NCBI GenBank assembly: GCA_036557705.1
Contig: DATBHB010000141.1
Location: 9,159 to 73,158 of the forward strand
Source: VAZQ01 sp036557705
GTDB lineage: Bacteria > Pseudomonadota > Alphaproteobacteria > Rhizobiales > Xanthobacteraceae
Length of the DNA: 64,000 nucleotides
Direction: 5' to 3'
The translations under genes were made by a program, and so were the position numbers. Positions 43,444 through 50,492 of the stretch are shown here, in pieces. The notes under the pieces were generated by a model. The model was not told the origin of the DNA, did no database searches, and saw nothing but the letters and a program-made list of their open reading frames with translations. Position 1 is the first letter of the stretch. Each line of letters starts with the position of its first letter.

Positions 43444-44007
43444 ATGCGCATCGTGACCGCGGCCGCGATAATCCTTGGCGTCAGCGTCATGGCGGCTCAA
43501 TTCATCGATCAGGCAAGCCGGCAGATGGCCGTCCCTGCGGCGCCGGTATCTGCTGCGCCCATTTCTGCCGCCCAGGTTCCGCCGGTTGCGGCTGCAAGGC
43601 CGGCACCGGCTGCTGCGGCCGTATCCAGCCAGACCAGTTCACATCGTCTGGTGATCCGGGCGGGCGAAGGCGGCCACTTTGCCGTTGACGGAAGCGTTGA
43701 CGGGCGCCTGATCACCTTCCTGGTCGATACCGGCGCCTCCCAGATTACCCTGCGCGCGAGCGATGCCGAGCGGCTCGGATTTTTCATGCGCGCGCGCGAC
43801 TTTGCGATCAAGGTTGCGACCGCCAACGGCGTGGGCCGCGCCGCCCTTGTCCAACTCGACACCGTCCAGGTCGGGAACATCGTCGTGCGCGACGTTCCGG
43901 CCCTGGTCACTCCCGACGAGGCGCTCGCGGTCAACCTCCTCGGCATGTCGTTCCTCTCACGCGTGCGCTGGTCGCACGAGGACGGCAACCTCGTCATCGA
44001 ACAGTAG
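43444..44007 (+). CDS. Single-domain retropepsin-like aspartic protease (TIGR02281 type)
   Basis: A 187 aa membrane-anchored clan AA aspartic protease. Residues 1-20 form an uncleaved or cleaved hydrophobic segment (VTAAAIILGVSVMAAQFI), then an alanine- and proline-rich linker up to about 60. The protease domain has the catalytic LVDTGASQITL, then MRARDFAIKVATANG and VNLLGMSFLSRV, the psi-loop copy. Such proteins occur widely in alphaproteobacteria; the role is not settled. The start at 43444 follows GGAGATATCA. It should face the periplasm. Confidence 0.88.
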   Translation: MRIVTAAAIILGVSVMAAQFIDQASRQMAVPAAPVSAAPISAAQVPPVAAARPAPAAAAVSSQTSSHRLVIRAGEGGHFAVDGSVDGRLITFLVDTGASQITLRASDAERLGFFMRARDFAIKVATANGVGRAALVQLDTVQVGNIVVRDVPALVTPDEALAVNLLGMSFLSRVRWSHEDGNLVIEQ

Positions 44008-44072
44008 CGCTTCTCCGAAGCCATCAGCTGCGTTATGTCCTCGGACGTCGCCGAGATTCCTCGAGGATACGA

Positions 44073-45572
44073 ATGTTCCCGCAGCCGAAACCTTCGCTCA
44101 AGCCCAATACCTATGCCTACGAGTCGGAGCCCCTGGTTAAACCGACGGGGTTCCGCGAATACGATGCGCGCTGGCTGCTGGGCGATGAGATCAACCTCAT
44201 GGGCATCCAGGCGCTCGGGATGGGCCTCGGCACTCTCATCCACGAACTCGGCCAAAAACCGCGGATTGTCACCGGCCACGATTTCCGCGCCTATTCGGCT
44301 TCGGTGAAAAACTCGTTGGTTTCGGGCCTGTTGGCCGCGGGCTGCGAAGTGCACGACATCGGGCTTGCGGTCACTCCAATGGCGTATTTCGCACAATTTG
44401 CTCTCGACGTGCCCTGCGTCGCCATGGTGACCGCTTCGCATAACGACAACGGCTGGACCGGCGTGAAGATGGGCGCTTACCGGCCACGGACCTTTGGGCC
44501 GGACGAAATGGAGAGGCTCAAGGACATCGTGCTCTCCGCTCGTTTTTCCAACAGAGGCGGCGGATCTTATGAATTCGTCGAGAACCTGCCGGAGCGATAC
44601 ATCGCCGACTTGACGCGGCGGCCGAAGCTCAAGCGTCATCTCAAAGTGGTTTGCGCCTGCGGCAACGGCACCGCCGGCGCCTTTGCGCCCCGCGTGCTTG
44701 ATGCAGTCGGATGCGAGGTTGTGCCCCTTGATTGCGACCTCGACTACACATTCCCACGTTACAATCCCAATACCGAAGATCTCAAGATGCTGCATGCGAT
44801 GCGCGACGCCGTGCTGGCGCACAAGGCAGACGTCGGCCTCGGGTTCGATGGCGACGGCGACCGCTGCGGCGTGGTCGATAATGAAGGCGAGGAAATTTTT
44901 GCCGACAAGGTAGGCGTGATGCTGGCTCGCGATATTTCGGCGCAGCACAAGGGCGCCCGGTTCGTAGCCGACGTGAAATCGACCGGTCTTTTCATGACCG
45001 ATCCCGTCTTGCTGCAAAACGGCGTCAAGGTCGACTACTGGAAGACCGGCCATTCCTACATAAAGCAGCGCGTCAACGAGATCGGCGCCATCGCCGGTTT
45101 CGAGAAATCCGGCCATTTCTTCTTCAACGAGCCGCTCGGACGTGGCTATGACGACGGACTCGTCTTCGCCCTCGCCGTCTGCGACATGCTCGACCGCAAC
45201 CCGGCAAAGAGCATGGCCGATCTGAAGCATGCTCTGCCCAAAACCTGGTCGTCGCCGACGATGGCGCCCTACTGCCCGGACGAGGTCAAATACCGCATCG
45301 TCGAGGACGTGGTCTCTTATTTCAAGGTCGGGATCGGCAAGGGCGAATTCGTCGCCGGCCAACCGGTCCGCGATCTCAACACCGTCAACGGCATTCGCAT
45401 CACGGTGGATGACGGCACCTGGGGCCTGGTGCGAGCCTCATCCAACAAACCCGAACTCGTGGTGGTGGTCGAGAGCCCGGTTTCCGAGGCGCGCATGCGC
45501 GACATGTTCAAGGCTCTCGACGCTGTGCTGCGCAGGCACAAGGAGGTGGGCGAGTATAACCAGACGATTTGA
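44073..45572 (+). CDS. Phosphomannomutase/phosphoglucomutase
   Basis: A 499 aa alpha-D-phosphohexomutase (AlgC/ManB group). Domain 1 has TASHNDNGWTGVK with the phosphoserine, domain 2 has the metal loop DGDGDRCG, domain 3 the sugar-binding GFEKSGHFFFNEP, and domain 4 the phosphate-binding RASSNKPELVVVVES. It interconverts mannose or glucose 6- and 1-phosphates for polysaccharide and LPS synthesis. The start ATG 44073 fits. The gene follows the protease gene by 65 bases. A CGTCAT-type hairpin lies nine bases after the stop and may end the transcript. Confidence 0.93.
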   Translation: MFPQPKPSLKPNTYAYESEPLVKPTGFREYDARWLLGDEINLMGIQALGMGLGTLIHELGQKPRIVTGHDFRAYSASVKNSLVSGLLAAGCEVHDIGLAVTPMAYFAQFALDVPCVAMVTASHNDNGWTGVKMGAYRPRTFGPDEMERLKDIVLSARFSNRGGGSYEFVENLPERYIADLTRRPKLKRHLKVVCACGNGTAGAFAPRVLDAVGCEVVPLDCDLDYTFPRYNPNTEDLKMLHAMRDAVLAHKADVGLGFDGDGDRCGVVDNEGEEIFADKVGVMLARDISAQHKGARFVADVKSTGLFMTDPVLLQNGVKVDYWKTGHSYIKQRVNEIGAIAGFEKSGHFFFNEPLGRGYDDGLVFALAVCDMLDRNPAKSMADLKHALPKTWSSPTMAPYCPDEVKYRIVEDVVSYFKVGIGKGEFVAGQPVRDLNTVNGIRITVDDGTWGLVRASSNKPELVVVVESPVSEARMRDMFKALDAVLRRHKEVGEYNQTI

Positions 45573-45580
45573 CTCTTCAG

Positions 45581-45645
45581 CCGTCATACTGAGGCGCGAG
45601 CATGCAGGCCGCTTTTGGCTGCATGCTCGCCTCGAGGATGGCGGC
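45581..45645. repeat. CGTCAT hairpin, copy 3
   Basis: CCGTCATACTGAGGCGCGAG and CTCGCCTCGAGGATGGCGG form the outer arms; the inner stem is CATGCAG/CTGCATG around CCGCTTTTGG. Outer arms match the inverted copy at 15971-16031 through GAGGCGCGAGCA; the tip differs. It lies between the mutase stop and the end of the converging VOC gene, so a terminator function in both directions is possible. Confidence 0.8.
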
Positions 45646-45692
45646 GGCCCCTTGCTGCTTCATTCGCTACGGCGGAATTTAATCGAAAACGC

Positions 45693-46094
45693 TTAGCCAG
45701 GAGGAGTAGTGAAGAACCAATCATGCCCATCGAGATCGCGCGCCCAATATGTGCGCCCAAAATCACGATCGACAGGCGCTTCGACGATTTCTGCTCCTGC
45801 CGCCTTGGCACGCGCGAAATGAACGTCGACGTCGGCGAGGTAAATGAAGGTACCATGCGTCCGAGCGGCTGCATCGCGCGGGGTCTTGGTCCCGAATTCG
45901 GCCGCTGATGTTCCCATCATGATGATCCCGGAGCCGCAGCGCATTTCACCGTGGTGCCTATTGTTGGCCGTTGGATGAATCAGCACCCGGTCGAAACCGA
46001 AGGTCCTTTCCAGCCAGTCCATGGCTTTCGGCACATCAAGGTAAAACAAGTATGGAATGACCTGAGACATTCCCTTTGGCGGAATCTCTGGCAT
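45693..46094 (-). CDS. VOC-superfamily (glyoxalase-like) protein
   Basis: A 133 aa single-domain VOC fold protein of the PhnB/YdcJ-like group: VIPYLFYLDVPKAMDWLERTFGFD at the start, then HGEMRCGSGIIMMG, THGTFIYLADVDVHFARAKAAGAE and a last RTYWARDLDGHDWFFT. Metal ligands of true glyoxalase I are only partly recognisable (H near HGEM, D/E near the end), so enzymatic activity is uncertain; homologues act as resistance or dioxygenase-like proteins. Start ATG 46094. It stands alone. Confidence 0.82.
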   Translation of the reverse strand: MPEIPPKGMSQVIPYLFYLDVPKAMDWLERTFGFDRVLIHPTANNRHHGEMRCGSGIIMMGTSAAEFGTKTPRDAAARTHGTFIYLADVDVHFARAKAAGAEIVEAPVDRDFGRTYWARDLDGHDWFFTTPPG

Positions 46095-46188
46095 TGGGTC
46101 TCCTGATGACGCGACAGTAAATCACGCTCCGACAAGCTCATTTAATTATCAGCGTCGGTCGTTGCGAGTGCGGATGCAAGCCCCCGTA

Positions 46189-46716
46189 TCATTGCCCAGT
46201 CTCAAACGTGCACGTTGCGCCGCCGCCGGACTTTTGCTCGATCACGGCGGGATCGATCGTGCATTCGAGTTTCATGATGCTTTCGGTTATCGAGCCGGCT
46301 GCCCCCTCGGACATGACCCCCGCAACAGCGAGAGTGCCGTATATTTCGTTGGCGTCACGGCCATTGAGGTTACGTTTGTGGTTCTTGAAGGTGAGCTCGC
46401 AACTTCGCGCTGTGATGTCGACATTGCTCGTCTTGCAGACGATGGAATCAACCGCAACGGTGATCTTATTCACCCGCCTGATGATGGGCCTCTTGCCATC
46501 GAACAGGCGTGATAGGGCCCGCCTGTCGAAGCCCCCCAGCAGCGATCCGCTGTGGGCAGCGACGACGGCTGCCAGTGCCAGCGCTGATGGTCCACTCGCC
46601 GTCGCGGCGCATGCAGACGAAGAGCCAATCGCTTCTCCGATAGTGCAACAAAGGATAAGACCCACTAGCTGCTTGGCGCGCGATGCTGCGATCAATTTTG
46701 TCAATCTCTCCTCCAT
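46189..46716 (-). CDS. Exported hypothetical protein
   Basis: A 175 aa unrecognised protein. The first about 40 residues look like a signal peptide with a hydrophobic core (KQLVGLILCCTIGEAIG) and a cut near ACAATA. The mature part has four cysteines (IVCKTS, RSCEL, LECTI, ATCTF), which could pair as disulfides in the periplasm. The start is uncertain: ATG 46716 is used, but GGAGG in the following codons sits at ideal distance before TTG 46704. Forward-strand frames over the same bases show no family likeness. Its neighbours do not hint at a role. Confidence 0.5.
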   Translation of the reverse strand: MEERLTKLIAASRAKQLVGLILCCTIGEAIGSSSACAATASGPSALALAAVVAAHSGSLLGGFDRRALSRLFDGKRPIIRRVNKITVAVDSIVCKTSNVDITARSCELTFKNHKRNLNGRDANEIYGTLAVAGVMSEGAAGSITESIMKLECTIDPAVIEQKSGGGATCTFETGQ

Positions 46717-46919
46717 TTGTTCGCACTGTCGGCTCGTCATCTGTAGGCGCGATTTGTGGCCGCTGCCGGCGTTGTCCTTCACCGCCAGGGGCACTGTCAA
46801 GAAGTTCTCGAGCGTTCGCGAAATGGATGCTGGAGAGTTTTTGAGGCGTCACCGCCTCACAATATGAGCTCCCCGGCCGATCCAGCAGCGTCCCGAGTTG
46901 CTTCGCCTCAGCGCCTCGA

Positions 46920-47459
46920 TCAGTGAAATCCCGACAAATCGTCCCAAACATACGCGACCTCGTGCATATCGGCTGGACCGTCGATTACGAGGCGCTGCGA
47001 CTGCGCATGTGCGCCGAGCGTCTCGTAGAAGCGCCGGGCGCTACGATTGTCGACCAGCACCCAGAGCCCGGCGGAAGGGTGGCCGCGATCGGCGAGTGCG
47101 GCCAGTAATCCGGTGAGCAGCATCCGGCCGATGCCGCGGCGCTTGATCCTGTCGAGCAGATAAATCGCGAGGATTTCGCCGCTGGTACCAAGTTCGGAGC
47201 CGCGCGCGCCCGCACCCGATCCGAATCCCACGATCTCGGTTTCGTCAGATCCGCCGAGCCGCTCGACCACGTGGACAATGGGCGAGTTGCCCGCGGTCAG
47301 AATATCGGCCCACATGCGGCCGTTGCGTTCGACCGAGAGTGCCTCGATCATCTGGTCCGGCACGAGCCCGCGATAGCTCTCGCGCCAGGCCCGTACATGA
47401 ACCCGAGCGATCGTTCGAGCGTCGGCGGCGACAGCTGCGCGAATGCGAATGTCGTTCAC
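46920..47459 (-). CDS. GNAT family N-acetyltransferase
   Basis: A 179 aa acetyltransferase of the GNAT fold: IRAAVAADARTIARVHVRAWRE at the start (beta1-alpha1), then EILAIYLLDRIKRRGIGRML, which holds the acetyl-CoA-binding R/Q-x-x-G-x-G/A stretch (RRGIGR), and LWVLVDNRSARRFYETLGA near the end. The substrate is unknown. Its ATG overlaps the pheA stop by four bases (ATGA at 47456-47459), so it is translated downstream of pheA. Intact length. Confidence 0.85.
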   Translation of the reverse strand: MNDIRIRAAVAADARTIARVHVRAWRESYRGLVPDQMIEALSVERNGRMWADILTAGNSPIVHVVERLGGSDETEIVGFGSGAGARGSELGTSGEILAIYLLDRIKRRGIGRMLLTGLLAALADRGHPSAGLWVLVDNRSARRFYETLGAHAQSQRLVIDGPADMHEVAYVWDDLSGFH

Positions 47460-48316
47460 GCCATCCTTTCCTCGAAAGTTCTCCGGAACGGATGCGCGGG
47501 GTAGACACCGAGGATATTCATTTCCTTCGAGTAGAACGCGAGCTCTTCGAAAGCGAACACCAGCTTGCGGTCTTCGGGATGTCCCTCCACATCCGCGTAG
47601 AACTGGGTGGCGAAGAAGTTTCCCTCGATCATGTAACTTTCAAGCTTGGTCATGTTCACGCCGTTTGTGGCAAACCCGCCCAGCGCTTTGTAAAGCGCGG
47701 CCGGTACGTTGCGCACGCGAAACACGAACGTCGTAATGACGGGCCCGTCGCCGCGCTTTGCCCAGCGGGACTCGCGCGCCAATATGACGAACCGCGTGGT
47801 GTTGTGGGATTCGTCCTCGATGTCCTCGGCAAGAATTGAAAGCCCGTAGATTTCCGCGGCAAGCCGCGATGCAATCGCGGCGCGCGTCTTGTCGCCCGAT
47901 TCGGCGACCTCGCGCGCCGATCCCGCCGTGTCCGCAGCAACCAGCGGCTTGATTCCAAGCTCGCGAATGACCTTGCGGCACTGGCCGAGCGCGTGGACGT
48001 GGCTTTCGACAGTTTTGATGTCTTTAAGGGTGGCGCCTTTCGGCGCAAGCAGCTGATGGCGCACCGGCATGAAATGCTCGCCGACGATATGGAGGCCAGC
48101 CTCCGGCATCAGATGATGGATGTCGGCGACGCGGCCGGCGAGCGAATTCTCGATCGGGATCATGCCGAGATCGGCATCGCCTGTGGTCAGGGCCGCAAAG
48201 CAGTCTTCGAAGGTGGGGCAGGGCACCGCCTTGGCCTCCGGAAAGACTTCCCGGATCGCAAGGTGCGAATTCGCTCCGGGCTCCCCCTGGAATACAACTC
48301 TGTTGGGGTTGGGCAT
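47456..48316 (-). CDS. pheA: Prephenate dehydratase
   Basis: A 286 aa monofunctional prephenate dehydratase that makes phenylpyruvate for phenylalanine synthesis. The catalytic part has FQGEPGANSHLA, GMIPIENSLAG and ESHNTTRFVIL with the catalytic TRF motif. The C-terminal ACT domain (ITTFVFRVRNVPAALYKALG, then KLESYMIEG) senses phenylalanine, as shown by the conserved ESY-type stretch. It has no chorismate mutase domain. Start ATG 48316. It precedes the GNAT gene on the reverse strand; kdsB lies upstream, separated by the toxin-antitoxin remnant. Confidence 0.94.
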   Translation of the reverse strand: MPNPNRVVFQGEPGANSHLAIREVFPEAKAVPCPTFEDCFAALTTGDADLGMIPIENSLAGRVADIHHLMPEAGLHIVGEHFMPVRHQLLAPKGATLKDIKTVESHVHALGQCRKVIRELGIKPLVAADTAGSAREVAESGDKTRAAIASRLAAEIYGLSILAEDIEDESHNTTRFVILARESRWAKRGDGPVITTFVFRVRNVPAALYKALGGFATNGVNMTKLESYMIEGNFFATQFYADVEGHPEDRKLVFAFEELAFYSKEMNILGVYPAHPFRRTFEERMA

Positions 48317-48364
48317 GTTGATCCTTGTTGCAATGCGGTCTCGGCTGACACTCGGCCACGCAGG

Positions 48365-48513
48365 TCATCGCTTCAGCCGGTCGCGCCAATATTCCGGCCG
48401 GCGATGCAAGTGAGCGATCGCCAGCACCAGGATGTCGCCGTTGTCAATGGTGTAGATCAGTGGACGGCCTGATCGAGTTCGATCTGGGCAATCTCAAGAA
48501 ACCGGACCGTCAC
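48365..48513 (-). pseudogene. RelE/ParE-type toxin gene with internal deletion
   Basis: The frame opens at GTG 48513, overlapping the antitoxin stop as GTGA, and encodes MTVRFLEIAQIELDQAVH, the usual first 18 residues of this toxin family, then meets TGA. From the same point, in another frame, the usual end appears: LIYTIDNGDILVLAIAHLHR followed by RPEYWRDRLKR and a stop at 48365-48367. About 145 bases that should encode the middle (roughly 48 residues) are gone, and the frame is broken. Only about 149 of an expected 290-300 bases remain. It cannot make an active toxin. Confidence 0.8.
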
Positions 48514-48728
48514 GGCCGGTATTTGGCGACAATATCGCCCAGGTCTTTGGCCGCAAGCTCACCGCGCCGGTAGGCCGCAAGGCGGTCGCTCGCCTCCTGC
48601 GCCCATAGTCGATCAATTCCGGGATCGGCATTATCCAGGCTGTCGAGCACGTCCTCAACCAGCGCGATCCGGTCCTGCGGCGGCAGAGCGCGCGCCTGCT
48701 CGACCAGTGTTTTGGTGTTGTTGCTCAT
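48510..48728 (-). CDS. Addiction-module antitoxin-like protein (TIGR02574 type)
   Basis: A 72 aa protein of the putative addiction module component family: LVEQARALPPQDRIALVEDVLDSLD is the typical core, then DRLWAQEASDRLAAYRRGEL, in which a toxin-binding helix is expected. The start at 48728 follows AAGGA at a good distance on the reverse strand. It is full length. The partner toxin gene that follows is broken by a deletion, so the antitoxin is orphaned, unless it acts on another toxin. Confidence 0.82.
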   Translation of the reverse strand: MSNNTKTLVEQARALPPQDRIALVEDVLDSLDNADPGIDRLWAQEASDRLAAYRRGELAAKDLGDIVAKYRP

Positions 48729-48804
48729 TTCGTTCCTTGTCGTTCGACCGTTCAAAATAGGGCTGCGCCTGCGGCGGCTCAATGGTTGCGAGCGTCGGCT
48801 GTGA

Positions 48805-49545
48805 TCAAGAACCCGCCGTCATCAGCGCGCGAGCGCGCGCGAGATCCTCGGGGGTATCGACGCCCAGCGGCACGCTTTCGACGAGCGCGACATCGATGCG
48901 CATTGCGGCTTCGAGCGCACGCAGCTGTTCGAGTTTTTCGCGCTGCTCCAGAGCCGATGGCGGCAGCCGTACGAAGCGCTCCAGTGCGTGCCGGCGAAAG
49001 GCATAAACCCCGATGTGGTGGTAGAGCGGGCCTTGGCCCGCCGGCGCAGTCGCGCGCGTGAAATAGAGGGCGCGCAGCCGCATTGGGCCGACCGGCGTGC
49101 CGACGACTTTCACAACGTTGGGATCGCTCCGCTCCTCGGGGCGGGTTATTTCCGCAGCAAGCGTTGCGATCTCCACTTTCGGATCGGAAAGAGGTCGGAT
49201 CGAGGCCCGGATATCGGCCGGGAGGATCATAGGCAGGTCGCCTTGCAGATTGACAATCCTGTCGTATTCGCCCGCCGGATCGATCGTCGCGATGGCTTCG
49301 AAAACGCGGTCGGACCCGCAGACGTGGTCTACGCTTGTCATCACCGCCCGGCCGCCGGCCTTCTCAATGCAGGCCGTGATCGCCTCCGAATCGGTCGCCA
49401 CGGCCACCGGCCCGATCGCGGCGGCTTCGGCGCGGCGCATGACGTGGACGATCATCGCTGCGCCCGCGATGTCGATCAGCGGCTTGCCGGGCAAACGGGT
49501 TGAGGCCATGCGGGCCGGGACGACGATCAGAACCTTCTCGGCCAT
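48805..49545 (-). CDS. kdsB: CMP-KDO synthetase
   Basis: A 246 aa 3-deoxy-manno-octulosonate cytidylyltransferase, which activates KDO for lipopolysaccharide. VVPARMASTRLPGKPL is the CTP-binding opening, then VATDSEAI, VNLQGDLPMI (metal-binding aspartate) and YHHIGVYAFRRHALERF, with the C-terminal VPLGVDTPEDL. The start at 49545 (MAEKVLIVV) is preferred over the frame to 49596. It is divergent from cycM, an arrangement common in Hyphomicrobiales. Confidence 0.94.
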   Translation of the reverse strand: MAEKVLIVVPARMASTRLPGKPLIDIAGAAMIVHVMRRAEAAAIGPVAVATDSEAITACIEKAGGRAVMTSVDHVCGSDRVFEAIATIDPAGEYDRIVNLQGDLPMILPADIRASIRPLSDPKVEIATLAAEITRPEERSDPNVVKVVGTPVGPMRLRALYFTRATAPAGQGPLYHHIGVYAFRRHALERFVRLPPSALEQREKLEQLRALEAAMRIDVALVESVPLGVDTPEDLARARALMTAGS

Positions 49546-49685
49546 CTGGCGAATAGTCCCGGCGCAGCATCGGATCACGCAGAATGTATCTTCCACCGTG
49601 ACGGTTGCCAGAGGCGAGGCAAACCGGCTATCTCTCCCCCGGCACGCCGCACGATTTTCCGTCTGCGCCCGGAGCGAAGATCAAG

Positions 49686-50282
49686 ATGAACTCATTTGAG
49701 CTGAACAAGATTCTTGGCGCCGTCCTCGGCACCTGTCTCGGCTTGGTGGCGCTCAACATTGCGGCCGGTGCGGTCTTCACGCCCGAAGTGCCTGCCAAGC
49801 CGGGCTATGACATCCCAGTCCCACAGAAGGAGAGTGCCGGCGCAAGCAAGGATCAGCCCAAAGAAGAACAGCCGCAGGTAGACCTACCGGCGCTGCTGGC
49901 GAAGGCGGACGTCAGCCGGGGCCAGATGGACGCTCAAAAGTGCGCCGTGTGTCATACCTTCGACAAGGGCGGCAAGCCCCTGGTCGGGCCCAATCTATGG
50001 GGCGTCGTCGGCCGGCCACGGGCTTCACAGCCGGGCTTCACGTATTCGCAGGCGATGAAGGATAAAGGCGGAACCTGGACGGTCCCGGATCTGTTTCAGT
50101 TCATTGCCAATCCTAAGGCCTTCGTCCCCGGTACCGCGATGACATTCGCCGGTATCCCGCGCGCTTCCGAGCGCGCCGATGTTGTCGCATACCTCAACAG
50201 CCTGTCGGATAACCCGGCTCCGTTGAGCAAAGCGGCCGAAGCGGCTGCACCAGAAAACGCTACCCGGCAGGCGGGCCGCTGA
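49686..50282 (+). CDS. cycM: Membrane-anchored cytochrome c (CycM type)
   Basis: A 198 aa class I c-type cytochrome. Residues 8-30 form an N-terminal membrane anchor (ILGAVLGTCLGLVALNIAAG). A proline- and glutamine-rich linker follows up to about 70. The heme site is CAVCH (about 94-98) and the distal methionine is in GTAMTFAGI. It carries electrons to cytochrome oxidase in the periplasm, as in Bradyrhizobium CycM. An in-frame start at 49605 would add residues before the anchor. Divergent from kdsB. Confidence 0.92.
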   Translation: MNSFELNKILGAVLGTCLGLVALNIAAGAVFTPEVPAKPGYDIPVPQKESAGASKDQPKEEQPQVDLPALLAKADVSRGQMDAQKCAVCHTFDKGGKPLVGPNLWGVVGRPRASQPGFTYSQAMKDKGGTWTVPDLFQFIANPKAFVPGTAMTFAGIPRASERADVVAYLNSLSDNPAPLSKAAEAAAPENATRQAGR

Positions 50283-50310
50283 GGTCAAGACCATCCGCCG
50301 CACTGCCATG

Positions 50311-50342
50311 GCGCCGCAGACGCGCGTAAACGCGCTTATGGC
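50311..50342. repeat. Palindromic core repeat (GACGCGCGTAAACGCGC), copy 2
   Basis: GCGCCGCAGACGCGCGTAAA followed by CGCGCTTATGG, sharing 17 bases of core with 4486-4515 and 63703-63732. It lies just after cycM and could aid termination. The remainder of the 210-base gap to yejA is without other features. Confidence 0.55.
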
Positions 50343-50481
50343 ATCCGGCGCACGTGGTATGGCCTTCCGGCGCGCCTGCCAAGGTGAACGCGATTTAAGG
50401 TGCGGCCCGCTTGGCGGTAGCTATCCGGCGGAAATCGGCGATAATTGCCGGAAGCACCGGACTGACCCCTTTTGCATGCTC

Positions 50482-50487
50482 AGGAGG
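50482..50487 (+). promoter_or_regulatory. Ribosome-binding site for a TTG start of the first yejA-like gene
   Basis: AGGAGG lies five bases before TTG 50493. An earlier in-frame TTG at 50472 lies before this site. The strong site supports the unusual TTG start, which also puts the twin-arginine motif at the right place. Confidence 0.7.
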
Positions 50488-50492
50488 CAGCC

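Noticed and set aside
43509..45362. Long reverse-strand open frame opposite the aspartic protease and phosphohexomutase
   Set aside because: It mirrors two well-recognised forward genes; its translation is low in family likeness and arginine- and histidine-rich, as expected of a high-GC shadow.
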